A program made the translations under genes and the position numbers. From an uncultured Candidatus Altimarinota bacterium (GTDB taxonomy: Bacteria; Patescibacteriota; Gracilibacteria; BD1-5; UBA6164), in the NCBI GenBank assembly GCA_937864295.1, contig CALMJA010000100.1, forward strand, positions 1 through 37,763: a stretch of 37,763 nucleotides of DNA, written 5' to 3'. A model generated the notes under the pieces. That model had not been told where the DNA came from. It saw nothing but the letters and a program-made list of their open reading frames with translations, and did not search any database. Position 1 is the stretch's first letter; the number at the start of each line of letters is the position of its first letter. Below are positions 29,713 through 37,763 of this stretch, piece after piece.

Positions 29713-29985
29713 CTATCTAACAGCTTCTTTAAGTGTTTTACCAGCTCTGAAAACAGGTGAATTCATAGCAGGAATTTTAATAGATTCTCTAGTTCTTGGA
29801 TTAACTCCATTTCTAGCAGCTCTAGAAGAAACTTTAAATGCACCAAAACCAGTAACATTAACTTCTCTACCTTTTTTTAATTCAGTAGTAATAACATCAA
29901 TCATAGATGCTAATGCTTTAGAAACAGCATCTTGACTTAAACCAGCGTCAGCAGCAACTGCTTTAATAAAATCTTGTTTTTTCAT
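29713..29985 (-). CDS. hup: HU family DNA-binding protein
   Basis: 90-residue nucleoid protein that bends DNA as a dimer. MKKQDFIKAVAADAGLSQ, ALASMIDVITTELKKGREV, the VNVTGFGAFKV strand, the DNA-binding arm RAARNGVNPRTRESIKIPA and the final FRAGKTLKEAV are classic HU. The conserved arm Pro is present. All six Gly are GGN and none TGA. It is transcribed alone from a TTGCAT-type promoter shared in form with tRNA-Lys. Confidence 0.96.
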   Translation of the reverse strand: MKKQDFIKAVAADAGLSQDAVSKALASMIDVITTELKKGREVNVTGFGAFKVSSRAARNGVNPRTRESIKIPAMNSPVFRAGKTLKEAVR

Positions 29986-30017
29986 AGTAACAAAATGTTA
30001 TAAATATAAACACCTAT

Positions 30018-30045
30018 ATTTTAGCAAAGATTACAGCAAATGCAA
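30018..30045 (-). promoter_or_regulatory. Promoter of the HU gene (TTGCAT-N16-TAAAAT)
   Basis: On the minus strand TTGCAT (30040-30045) and TAAAAT (30018-30023) are 16 bp apart, about 32 bp before the ATG. The block TTTGCATTTGCT equals that before tRNA-Lys (656-683). Confidence 0.6.
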
Positions 30046-30090
30046 ATTTATTTTTAAAAAAATAGCTAAAAATAAAGGAAATTTTCTGTT

Positions 30091-30130
30091 TTAAAAATAA
30101 AATGGCTTAAAATAGCCATTTTATTTTTAA
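30091..30130 (-). terminator. Terminator of the pseudopilin operon
   Basis: 17-bp perfect arms (TTAAAAATAAAATGGCT and complement) around a 6-nt loop. It overlaps the stop codon of the last pseudopilin gene at 30127-30129. Confidence 0.85.
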
Positions 30131-30936
30131 TTACTATATATTGAATATTTTAAAATGTTTAAAAATTCTGTATTATCCACAGTTGTTTGAAGATTTTGTT
30201 TATACTCTCAAACTTCTCAAGATGAAATTATATCAAGTTCTGGTCTTGTAAAATATTCTAATGAGTTATTAGTTGAAAGAGTATAATTAATATTATTACT
30301 ATTTCATGAGTTAAATAAAACAAGATAATTTGTTGATGATGATGATAAAAATTCTCAAACAGATTTTTCTTCAAATGAAAATCAAGATGGTGTTAATATT
30401 TTTTTAGATCAAGTTAAAGATGTTCATACTCAAGAAATTCAACTTAAATTTCAAACAACATTCCATGATAAATCATTTGAGTCTCATGTAGTAATACTTA
30501 AAGAAATATCATTAACTTTTTGCTCTCAAGAATCAGTTATATAAAAAAGAGGAATTATATCATATCATAAAGGAAGTAATTCTCAACTATATGAATTAAC
30601 TTTTCAATTATTAAAATATGAAATTAAAACATCTTTTTTAGGATGATATAATGTATAATTTAAATTATTACTAGATAATAATACTGACTTAGGATTAGCA
30701 TTATCATCTATAAGTCAATCATATCAATATCACATCTTTTTTATATCAAGTAATGCTAATTCTTGAGCACTTTCTGCTCAAGCATAAGATTTAATATAAT
30801 CTCACATAGCTCTATTATTTTTCATTTCATTAAGAATTAATCTAAATATTCAAATAGATAATACCATAATAAAACCTATCAACAATAATGATAAGATAAC
30901 AGAATATCAACTTTTATTTATATTATTTTTTTTCAT
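30127..30936 (-). CDS. Pseudopilin, GspK/PilX-like
   Basis: 269 residues. A prepilin-type leader MKKNNINKSG is followed by YSVILSLLLIGFIMVLSIGIF: Gly at -1, an aromatic at +1, and no Glu at +5. Lack of Glu5 is typical of GspK/PilX-type tip pseudopilins. The rest is an extracellular Ser/Asn-rich domain. It is the last gene of a four-gene pseudopilin run (H-I-J-K order) with 9 nt before it. Processing would need a prepilin peptidase (PilD), not encoded here. Confidence 0.78.
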
Positions 30937-30945
30937 AGATAAATA

Positions 30946-31521
30946 TTAGAAAGGTCTTTCACTAATAGTAGTTTGAAATATTATTTTATTATTTTTAATT
31001 AAATCCGGCTTAACTCCAGCCTTAATTGTTGGTTGTAAAATTATCTTGATAGTTGCTTTATTAACATTCTCAGATGATACATAAAATTGTAAATCTTTTA
31101 CTGAAACCAAACTATTAGTAAGAGGATTTCAATTTTTAACTATATAACATTGATCCTCTAGGTTTTCACAAGAAAATTTATCAACTCTAATATATGTTCA
31201 TAATGATTTTTTTGCTAAATAATAATCATTTAATGAAGATATACATAGCTTATCACCTACTTTATAATTACCAGAAATACTGAAGCCACAAGAATCCATA
31301 ACATCATATGAAACTCATAATATGCTATTTTTCATTATATCTTCAGAAATATCAGTTATAACACTTTTAATATTTTCATGCATAGCTCTATTTATATCTG
31401 ATTTAAGAGATGTATCAGAACTTAAGATATAAATAGAAATCATAGATATCATTATTATAGAAAATATAGTTACTGAAACTACAACTTCTACAAGAGTAAA
31501 TCAAGTTTTATTTTTTTTCAT
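30946..31521 (-). CDS. Pseudopilin, GspJ/PilW-like
   Basis: 191 residues. The type III signal KKNKTG|FTLVEVVVSVTIFSI has Gly -1 and Glu +5. A hydrophobic helix follows, then a globular domain with several Cys (DSCGFSI, KLCISS, FSCENLEDQCY) that could form disulfides outside the cell. It lies 3 nt after the PilV-like gene and 9 nt before the GspK-like gene. The order identifies it as the J-type minor subunit; sequence alone says only pseudopilin. Confidence 0.8.
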
Positions 31522-31524
31522 AAT

Positions 31525-32136
31525 TTAAAATCTTTTAAAATCTGTAAAAATGGAATCTACTTCAAATTCATGATATCATTTCATATACCAAATTACTTTT
31601 GATGTAACCTTAAAAGCACCATCAATTACTTTATCTGTTCAATCATTATATTTAACATCATCAATTTTTATATATCTATAAAAAACTGTTGGAGTATTAG
31701 TTCAAGTACAATCAAAAGTATAAATACTATCTGAATTTAAACATAATTTATAATCTAACATTTTACTATTCAACATTGATTCTCACTCTCAAAAATCAAT
31801 AATTTTATTAACATTTATTGGGAAACCAACTCAAGTTATAAAGTTATTTTCAATTTTATAATATGCTCATGTTTCAAAAACTTGAGTATGATCACCACTA
31901 CTTGGATTAATTTGATTATAAATCTGAATCTTTTTATAATTGCTATCTCTTATATTTCTAACAAGTTCAACTTGTTCACGAGCTAAATAAGAAGCTATAA
32001 TATAATTTTTATTATAATCATTTAAATTTAATGTTGTAACTATTATAGAATATACACTTACTATTCACATAGAAAATATAAATATTCAAACCAATATTTC
32101 TATCATTGAAAATGCATTTTTATTTTTTTTAATCAT
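31525..32136 (-). CDS. Pseudopilin, GspI/PilV-like
   Basis: 203 residues. Leader MIKKNKNA|FSMIEILVGIFIFSMG with Ala, not Gly, at -1 and Glu at +5. A LAREQVELVRNIRDSNY helix typical of PilV-like proteins follows, then a beta-rich domain with GVGFPINVNK. It lies 3 nt after the GspH-like gene and 3 nt before the PilW-like gene. The Ala at -1 is allowed by some prepilin peptidases. Confidence 0.82.
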
Positions 32137-32139
32137 AGA

Positions 32140-32709
32140 TTAATTATAATCAATTATATTTGTATTTTTAAAATAAATTAATTCTTTTTTTAAACTTTCT
32201 GAAGTAGAATTTTTATAAGAAACAACTATTGATATTTCATTATCTATTATTTCTGTTTTTCAAGAAGTTCAAAATGTATATATCTTAGATTCTCAATTTA
32301 TTGAATTATAAAAAAATAATAAATTTTCATATCATTCAAGATTATTTATTTTAATTCAATCTTGTAATTGTTTTTCTTTTATTTTTTTTATACTTCATGA
32401 TTCAATATTATTTATAGAAAGTTCATCTATATCATGAGGATAAGAAAAAAATACTATATTTCAATTATCAGGTTCATTAGTTGTCATATAAAGTCAAACC
32501 GAAGTATTTCAATCTAAATCTCTAATTCAAGAAACAGCCATATTTTTTGCTTCATAAAAACTTTGACTAATTTCACGAGTAGATAATTTTAATTTTGCTT
32601 TATTTTGATAATGATTATAAGGTAAATATGTCATCATCATAAGAGTACCTACAATAGACATAGCTACTATTAATTCAATAAGAGTAAAAGCTTTTTTCTT
32701 TAAATACAT
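32140..32709 (-). CDS. Pseudopilin, GspH/FimT-like
   Basis: 189 residues. Short leader MYLKKKA|FTLIELIVAMSIVGTLMMM with Ala at -1 and Glu at +5. A linker and a beta-rich C-terminal domain follow, with GH/FimT-like features (STREISQSFYEAKNMAVS). It is first in the four-gene pseudopilin run, and the next gene starts 3 nt after its stop. A 50-bp palindrome separates it from pilC upstream; a promoter must lie in 32710-32754, where only an AT-rich stretch is seen. Confidence 0.82.
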
Positions 32710-32754
32710 AAAATTATTATAATAATTATATTTTCAAAATCATTATATAAAATT

Positions 32755-32804
32755 AAACAAAAAATAAAAACTAAAAATTAATTTTTAGTTTTTATTTTTT
32801 GTTT
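32755..32804 (-). terminator. 50-bp perfect loopless palindrome, terminator of pilC
   Basis: The 25-bp left half (AAACAAAAAATAAAAACTAA + AAATT) is exactly mirrored by the right half. It ends one base before the pilC stop codon (32806-32808). Confidence 0.85.
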
Positions 32805-32805
32805 T

Positions 32806-33894
32806 TTATGAAACAGTTTGTGTTACTTTTAAAATAGCTCAGAAAATAGCAAATGCAAACCATAAAACAAATATTCATGCAAATAAAATTGCTATAGGTT
32901 CTATCCATTTAGTTAATCTTGCTAAAGAATAATCAACCTCTTTTTCATATTGTTTATTTATTTTCAAACATATACTTTCTAAATTAGCTGTTTTTTCTCA
33001 AACAGACAACATTTGTAAATAATCTGAAGGAAAATATTCTTTTTGTGGATCAACTTCTTCCATAGACTTAACTATTCAACCTCATTTAGATACTTTCATT
33101 ATAATATCTTCAAATAAATCAATATATATTAAACTATTTGTTGATTTTGAAACTAATGTTAAAGCTTTTACTATATTAATTCATGATCAAATTAATGTAG
33201 CTAAATTTGATGCAATATTTGCTAAAATATAATTCTTATATATTTTTCAAATAAGTGGTAAATCGAAAAGAAATCCTTCAATAGCTAAACTTCAAGTTTT
33301 AGTATTTTTATATCATATAAAAAATACAATTAAAGATGCAATAAATAAAAATATAAACCATACATTATTTATCATAAAATCAGAAGTAGCCAAAAGTGCT
33401 TTTGTTGCAAATGGCAACTCTACTCCTGCTTCAGCAAATAATGGTTTTATAGAAGGAATAACATATGTTAAAACAATAGATAAAGCTAAAAATAAAAATA
33501 AAAATATAATAAGAGGATAAGTTAATGCTGTTTTTATTTTATTTTTTAAATCATGTATTTTTTTCAAATCTTCACTCAATTTCATAAGTGCTTTTGACAA
33601 TTGACCAGTAGATTCACCTGCTTCTATAATAGATATCTCAGAAGATTGAAATATAGAAGGAATTTTTTTCATTGATTTTGAAAAAGAATCTCAAGATGAA
33701 ATATATGTAATTAATTCTCTTATTTTTGATTTAAAATAAGGACTATTAATTTTTGAATTTACAGACTCTAATGATTCAGTAACTCCTACTCATCATTCAA
33801 GCATTACAGAAATATATTCGTAAAAATTATATTTATCTATTAATCAAACTTTTTTAATCAAAATAGTATCTGTATTTATATTATTATTTTCCAT
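32806..33894 (-). CDS. pilC: Type IV pilus / type II secretion inner-membrane platform protein
   Basis: 362-residue polytopic protein that anchors the assembly ATPase and pseudopilus. Two GspF domains are seen: YEYISVMLEGGVGVTESLE...IIEAGESTGQLSKAL (~23-105), and the repeat SNLATLIGSGINIVKALTLV...MLSVGEKTANLESI (~224-315). Each is followed by membrane spans (YPLIIFLFLFLALSIVLTYV; IEPIAILFAGIFVLWFAFAIF). Slightly shorter than usual (~400). The start lies 3 nt after the PilO-like gene. No PilB/PilT ATPase is in the window. Confidence 0.92.
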
Positions 33895-33897
33895 ATT

Positions 33898-34446
33898 TTA
33901 TTTATAAAAAATTTTTAAAGGTATAGTTACATTGTAACTACCTGACTCTCCGTCTGTTTTTGGGTAATTAAAAGATTCAATAAAAAATTTATAACTAGAA
34001 TCCTTATCAATAAAAAAATCTAAGATTTTAAACATTCTATCTTCACTTGGTACTCTTAAATTTAAAGTTACATTTGACTCATAAAATCAAATTTCGTTTA
34101 ATTCTCATTTACTAATTGATAAACTTCTAATTGTAGTAACTCAATCTGCATATTTTAGATTATCTTCTTCTACTTTAGAATAAATATAATTTATTAATTC
34201 ATCTTCACTTATTTTATTTACATATTTATCAATATCGCTAGATTCAGTTTCAATTTTTGATTTTATATCATTTAATTTTTGAAGTTCATCTCTTTTTGTT
34301 TGTAATTCAATTTCTTTTTGTTCTTTTTCATCAAGTTTTACTTGCATACTTGATATTTGATTTCTAGTAAACAATACAACTATAAATAATGAAATTAAAA
34401 TTATAATATATCCATATAATTTATTATTTTTATTAGCAATTTGCAT
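33898..34446 (-). CDS. PilO-like pilus assembly protein
   Basis: 182 residues. One N-terminal membrane span (~12-27, GYIIILISLFIVVLF), a coiled-coil (~30-70: MQVKLDEKEQKEIELQTKRD) and a ferredoxin-like domain ending PLKIFYK. This is the layout of PilO, which with PilN forms the periplasmic alignment complex between PilM and the platform. Assigned from architecture and position between PilN-like and PilC genes. It ends 3 nt before pilC. Confidence 0.75.
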
Positions 34447-34468
34447 TTGATTTTAGTTAATTTTTAAA

Positions 34469-34984
34469 TTATTTTATATTGAAAACAACATTAAATTTCA
34501 TTGAGTCCATTCATTCAATAGAGTTAATAAAATCTAATTTAAATAATGCACCTTCAGTAACTCTATAATTTTTAATAAAATCTCTAGTTTTAACATAGGC
34601 AATTCATTTATCTGAAGAGTTAATAGTAGCTTTTACATTTACACTTCATCATGAAATAGCGAAATCTTCAAAAATTATATCATATTTTTTAGAAATAGCT
34701 TGTAGATGATTTATGTATTTAGTTATTGTAGATCTTTTTTCTAAATTAATTATAGTTGATTTATTTGCTTCAATCAAAGAATAAACTTGGATTTTAGGAT
34801 CATTTTTTAATACATTTATATCATTAGTTCTTTCAATTATTTTTTTATTTAATTCTTTAGTAGAATAATCCAAACTAAAATTAAATAAAAATAGTATAAC
34901 TGATAATGCCAATACAACTCATAAGAAAACAAGTGGTCAAAATAACTCTTTTTTCTTTTGTGTAATAAAATTTACTTCATTCAT
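34469..34984 (-). CDS. PilN-like pilus assembly protein
   Basis: 171 residues. The N-terminal MNEVNFITQKKKELFGP (PilN proteins bind PilM through a short N-terminal INLLP-like motif; NFI here is only suggestive) precedes a membrane span (~18-36) and a helical/ferredoxin-like region (INHLQAISKKYDIIFEDFAIS). It is first gene of the pilN-pilO-pilC unit. PilM, its usual partner, is not adjacent; the FtsA-like protein encoded at 22199 is a candidate. Confidence 0.7.
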
Positions 34985-35047
34985 ATATTTATTAAATTAA
35001 TTTATATTCAATAAAATAATATCATATTATAATAAATAAAACAAAAA

Positions 35048-35082
35048 AATAGATTGACTTTTATTAAAAAATCAATCTATTA
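35048..35082 (-). terminator. Terminator of the VirB2/TrbC-like gene
   Basis: 10-bp stem AATAGATTGA / TCAATCTATT followed on the minus strand by seven T, 4 bp past the stop. Confidence 0.75.
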
Positions 35083-35085
35083 AAA

Positions 35086-35517
35086 TTATGGAGTTGTAGT
35101 AGGATTATTACTTAATACATCAATAACAAAGTTTGTAATTGGTCAAGCTAAATAGATAATTAATAAACCAATGATAGCAAAAACAATAATAGTTTTTGAT
35201 TTTTTTGCTTTATCTTCATCTCAAGCAGCAGTTAACATATTAAATCATGCATAAATTATAAGTATAACTGCTATTAATTTTAAAAATGTTAAAACATAAA
35301 CAACTATTTTTTGAATATATGCTGATGCTGTTCATTCTGTAATAAGTCATTCAACTCATTTAGTATATTCTACTCATTGTTGTAAACTACATTCCCCTTC
35401 ATCACAATATTTTATTTCAGTGTTACTATTTCAAAAAATAGAAGCACTTGTTTGATTTAAAAATCAGAAAGAAAATACAATAAAAGCAGAAATTAAAAGT
35501 ATAATAATTTTTTTCAT
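35086..35517 (-). CDS. TrbC/VirB2-like pilin family protein
   Basis: 143 residues. Signal peptide MKKIIILLISAFIVFSFGFLNQTSAS, a short loop with two Cys (KYCDEGECS), then two membrane helices (~68-94: IQKIVVYVLTFLKLIAVILIIYAGF; ~110-134: TIIVFAIIGLLIIYLAGPI) joined by LTAAGDEDKAKKSK. This two-helix layout with a small polar turn is that of TrbC/VirB2 pilins of conjugation/type IV secretion, widespread as single genes in candidate-phyla bacteria. No other type IV secretion gene is nearby. It sits just upstream of the pilus cluster but has its own terminator. Confidence 0.75.
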
Positions 35518-35621
35518 GATATATATATAAAATTTAAAAATATAAGACAAGTATAAAAAAAATTTTATTAAAATCAAAAAATAAATAAACTATTTTCCTA
35601 TAATAATAGTAATAACAATAT

Positions 35622-36629
35622 ATGAATTTAAAAAGATTTTTTTCATTATTAGCTTTTTTTATATTTTTTGTAATATTCTTTTACTTAAATTGAATAATTT
35701 GAATACTTAATTTTATTGTAAGTATATGATTTTATACTATTTTATTTTATACATTTCATATAATTTGGAGAAAAATATTTAGCAAAGAAATAATTGACCC
35801 CCTTGTTTACATGGAAAATTTTGCTTTTAGAATAAGTATTTTTTTGCTAATAACTATAAGTTTTTTCTCAAGCTTAGCATATTTATCAAATGAAATATAT
35901 AAAGCTAAAATGCCTGAATATACTATAAGTAACTGAGAAAAAACAGTTAAATTTCAAGCAATGGTTCATATATGATCAAAAAAATATTATGATGAGGTTA
36001 TAACTAATCTTAAAAAATTTAAAGAAAATTGATGAGTTTATTTTTTTGAATGAGTTAAGCCTGGTAGTGAAGAAAATATGCAAGCATTTAATAATGCAAT
36101 CTGAGTCGAATTTGATCAAGATTTATACAAAAATTTTTCTAAATTATATTGAGTTACATTTCAAGATACTTCCCTATTTTTATGACTTGTAAATAATCTA
36201 GATTTCAATGTAGATTTAAGTGTTGATGAAATAATGAAATTATACGAAGAAAAAAATATACAAAAAAATATTGAAAAAACATATAATACTCCTATTGATG
36301 CAAATAAAGAAATACTTAAAACTTTATCAACTTTAAACGAAAAAGAATTAAAAATATTAGTATACTTAAATCAAGCAATACTTAACTTAATAATTGGTAG
36401 TGATGATCTGCAATGAGTATTAAGTAATAAATTTACTAATAAAGAATTATTTGAAGTAATATTAAATGAAAGAAACAAAATACTAGTTAATGAAATACAA
36501 AAAAGTGAATATGATAAAATATATATAACTTATTGATTATTACATTTTAAATGAGTACTTGAAGAGTTAAAAAAACAAGATCCTAAATGGAAAATAATAG
36601 AAACAAAATATTTATATCCTATAGACTAA
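35622..36629 (+). CDS. Membrane-anchored TraB/TIKI-like protein
   Basis: 335 residues. Two N-terminal membrane segments (~8-48) and a third (~71-90) precede a soluble domain. That domain has VKFQAMVHIGSKKYYDEV (~109-126), VYFFEGVKPGSEENM (~138-152) and, near the end, YITYGLLHFKGVLEELKKQ (~308-326). A GxxH-type strand early, EG, and a late GxxH-G element are the conserved features of TraB/PrgY/TIKI (and EreA/ChaN-like) proteins, some of which are metal-dependent proteases or pheromone inhibitors. Assigned by motif memory only. Its stop lies in the palindrome shared with the PrsW-like gene. Confidence 0.65.
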
Positions 36630-36661
36630 AAAAAGAAGCATTCAGCTTCTTTTTTTAGTCT
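36623..36661. terminator. Shared bidirectional terminator with 17-bp arms
   Basis: 36623-36639 pairs perfectly with 36645-36661 (loop ATTCA). Each arm carries the last codon (GAC) and stop (TAA) of one of the two convergent genes, so both proteins end in Asp. Confidence 0.9.
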
Positions 36662-37629
36662 TCTTTATAAAAAATACTACTTACATACAAGTATCCTCAT
36701 ATAAAATAAATAAATATTATCAATACAAAACCTAGAGTTAAAGCAACATCAAAAATAAGATGAAGCAATATACTTATAATTAAACCAGTAGTAAATATTT
36801 TTAAATATGGAAAACTTAAATCTTTTCATCTATAAAGCATAAGAGCTTTTGAAAAATAATAAGCCATAACACTACTAGATAGAACATGAACCATAACAGA
36901 AAATGCACTACGATAAAAATATAATTTAAGTAATTCTCATGATATTCAATAAGTTATATAGTAATTATAAAGATATAACATATTTTCAATAAAACTAAAT
37001 CAAAGTGCTACAAATATAGCATATAAAACTCAATCTCTAATTGATTTTATATAGAAAACACTAGATTGTAAGAAATTAAAATGTTTAGATGCTTCCTCTA
37101 TAAATGCAACAATAACATAATAAAATATAATAAGTTTAAATGTATTAAATACTATATTTCAAAAAGCTACTGGATTTCAAATAGAAAAATCAATTTTTTG
37201 TAAAAATATATTTAATAAAAATAAAAATAAACTTAGAGAAAATATAAAAACTAAAAAAACTAATATATTTTTTAAATAAATTTTGAAAATAGAAGATTTA
37301 TTTTTAAAAAATCCTCAAAGAAAAAATGAAAATAAGACAACTAAAAATAAAAATAAACTCAAAGATAGTCAAAATTCTAAACTTGAAAATAAATTTCATA
37401 TTTTTGATACAAAATAAAAAACATTTAAATACTCAAAATCAAGTATTTTCATTATTTTATCTATATGCAATATAGGTATAACAGATAATATTCATCATAA
37501 AATTCAAACTAGAAATCTTTTTTTATTAAGTGGATTATCATCTATAAATGAAAAAGAATATGCCCAAATTACAATTGGAAAAAATGATATAAAAAACAAA
37601 AAAATATAGATAAATATAGTTTCTAACAT
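36655..37629 (-). CDS. PrsW-like intramembrane metalloprotease
   Basis: 324 residues with about eight membrane spans. Family motifs: EEASKHFNF (~188-196, EExxK), GFSFIENMLYLY (~220-231, FxxxEN), MVHVLSSSVMAYYF (~256, first His) and LLHLIFDVALTLG (~292, HxxxD). These make the putative zinc/catalytic site of the PrsW group, which cleaves membrane-bound anti-sigma factors in Firmicutes and related proteins elsewhere. The residues are all present, so it should be active; the substrate is unknown. It is convergent with the TraB-like gene. A partial gene ends upstream at 37712. Confidence 0.85.
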
Positions 37630-37679
37630 AAAAATAACTTATTTTTTAAACTAAATGTATTATACAATTTTTTCAAAAA

Positions 37680-37713
37680 AATAAAAAAAGAGTTTTAAAA
37701 CTCTTTTTTTATT
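37680..37713 (-). terminator. 34-bp perfect palindrome, terminator of the gene at the right edge
   Basis: AATAAAAAAAGAGTTTT is mirrored exactly. It overlaps the stop codon (37712-37714) of the minus-strand gene that runs off the window. Confidence 0.8.
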
Positions 37714-37763
37714 ATCTAAATATTTTGTAATTTCAAAACTTAACATAGTTATCACTTCAAGAT
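37712..37763 (-). CDS. C-terminal end of an unidentified gene (start outside window)
   Basis: The last 16 codons read SGSDNYVKFGNYKIFR and then TAA, with two TGA-Gly. Support comes from the open frame and the terminator overlapping the stop. Too little remains to name it. Confidence 0.5.

Overview
The window reads only under genetic code 25 (UGA = glycine). In nearly every gene, in-frame TGA falls where conserved glycines belong, for example three glycines of the ABC-transporter P-loop, the DnaJ Gly/Phe linker and the TruB substrate loop. TGG still encodes Trp, and every gene end seen is TAA or TAG. With the very low GC content, small genes, short intergenic gaps and scarce Shine-Dalgarno sites, this points to Candidatus Absconditabacteria (SR1) or Gracilibacteria (BD1-5). 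The sequence alone does not separate these two. Read with the standard code, most genes fall apart into short ORFs.

Layout. 1-634: C-terminal part of a large serine recombinase whose last codons lie in the antisense of a tRNA-Lys gene, marking the edge of an integrated element that extends left. 711-7309 (minus): truB, lepB and a ~1,628-residue PKD-repeat surface protein with a transmembrane anchor, repeated PDWLKGSFSEE motifs in its cytoplasmic tail, and one frameshift. 7535-15633 (plus): ssb, dnaJ, a phospholipase-D-like protein, a 919-residue membrane-anchored unknown, a small membrane protein, and korA/korB for 2-oxoacid:ferredoxin oxidoreductase. 15717-19160: small unknowns, rsmI, an HNH nuclease, two unknown minus-strand genes and, between those two, a strong hairpin whose loop is a Shine-Dalgarno / anti-Shine-Dalgarno sequence. 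19439-23404 (plus): an N-terminally truncated PriA, dnaN, a TPR protein and an FtsA-like protein. 23427-29985: ABC ATPase, frr, rpmG, yebC, U32 peptidase, rpsU, rbfA, an FtsQ-like protein, an RsbW-like ATPase and HU. 30127-34984 (minus): compact type IV pilus / type II secretion cluster (PilN-, PilO- and PilC-like, then four pseudopilins in H-I-J-K order). 35086-37763: a VirB2/TrbC-like pilin, a TraB/TIKI-like protein, a PrsW-like protease and the end of one more gene.

How it works together. Most genes are core information processing (translation factors, ribosomal proteins, replication) or cell-surface machinery (pilus, secretion, large anchored proteins, division). This fits a small host-dependent cell. 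Apart from KorAB almost no metabolism is encoded. Genes are packed tightly: several stop/start junctions are 2-3 nt, and most convergent pairs share one palindromic terminator that contains both stop codons. Candidate promoters fall into a TTGATT-N15/16-TATAAT group and a TTGCAT-N16 group (tRNA-Lys, HU).
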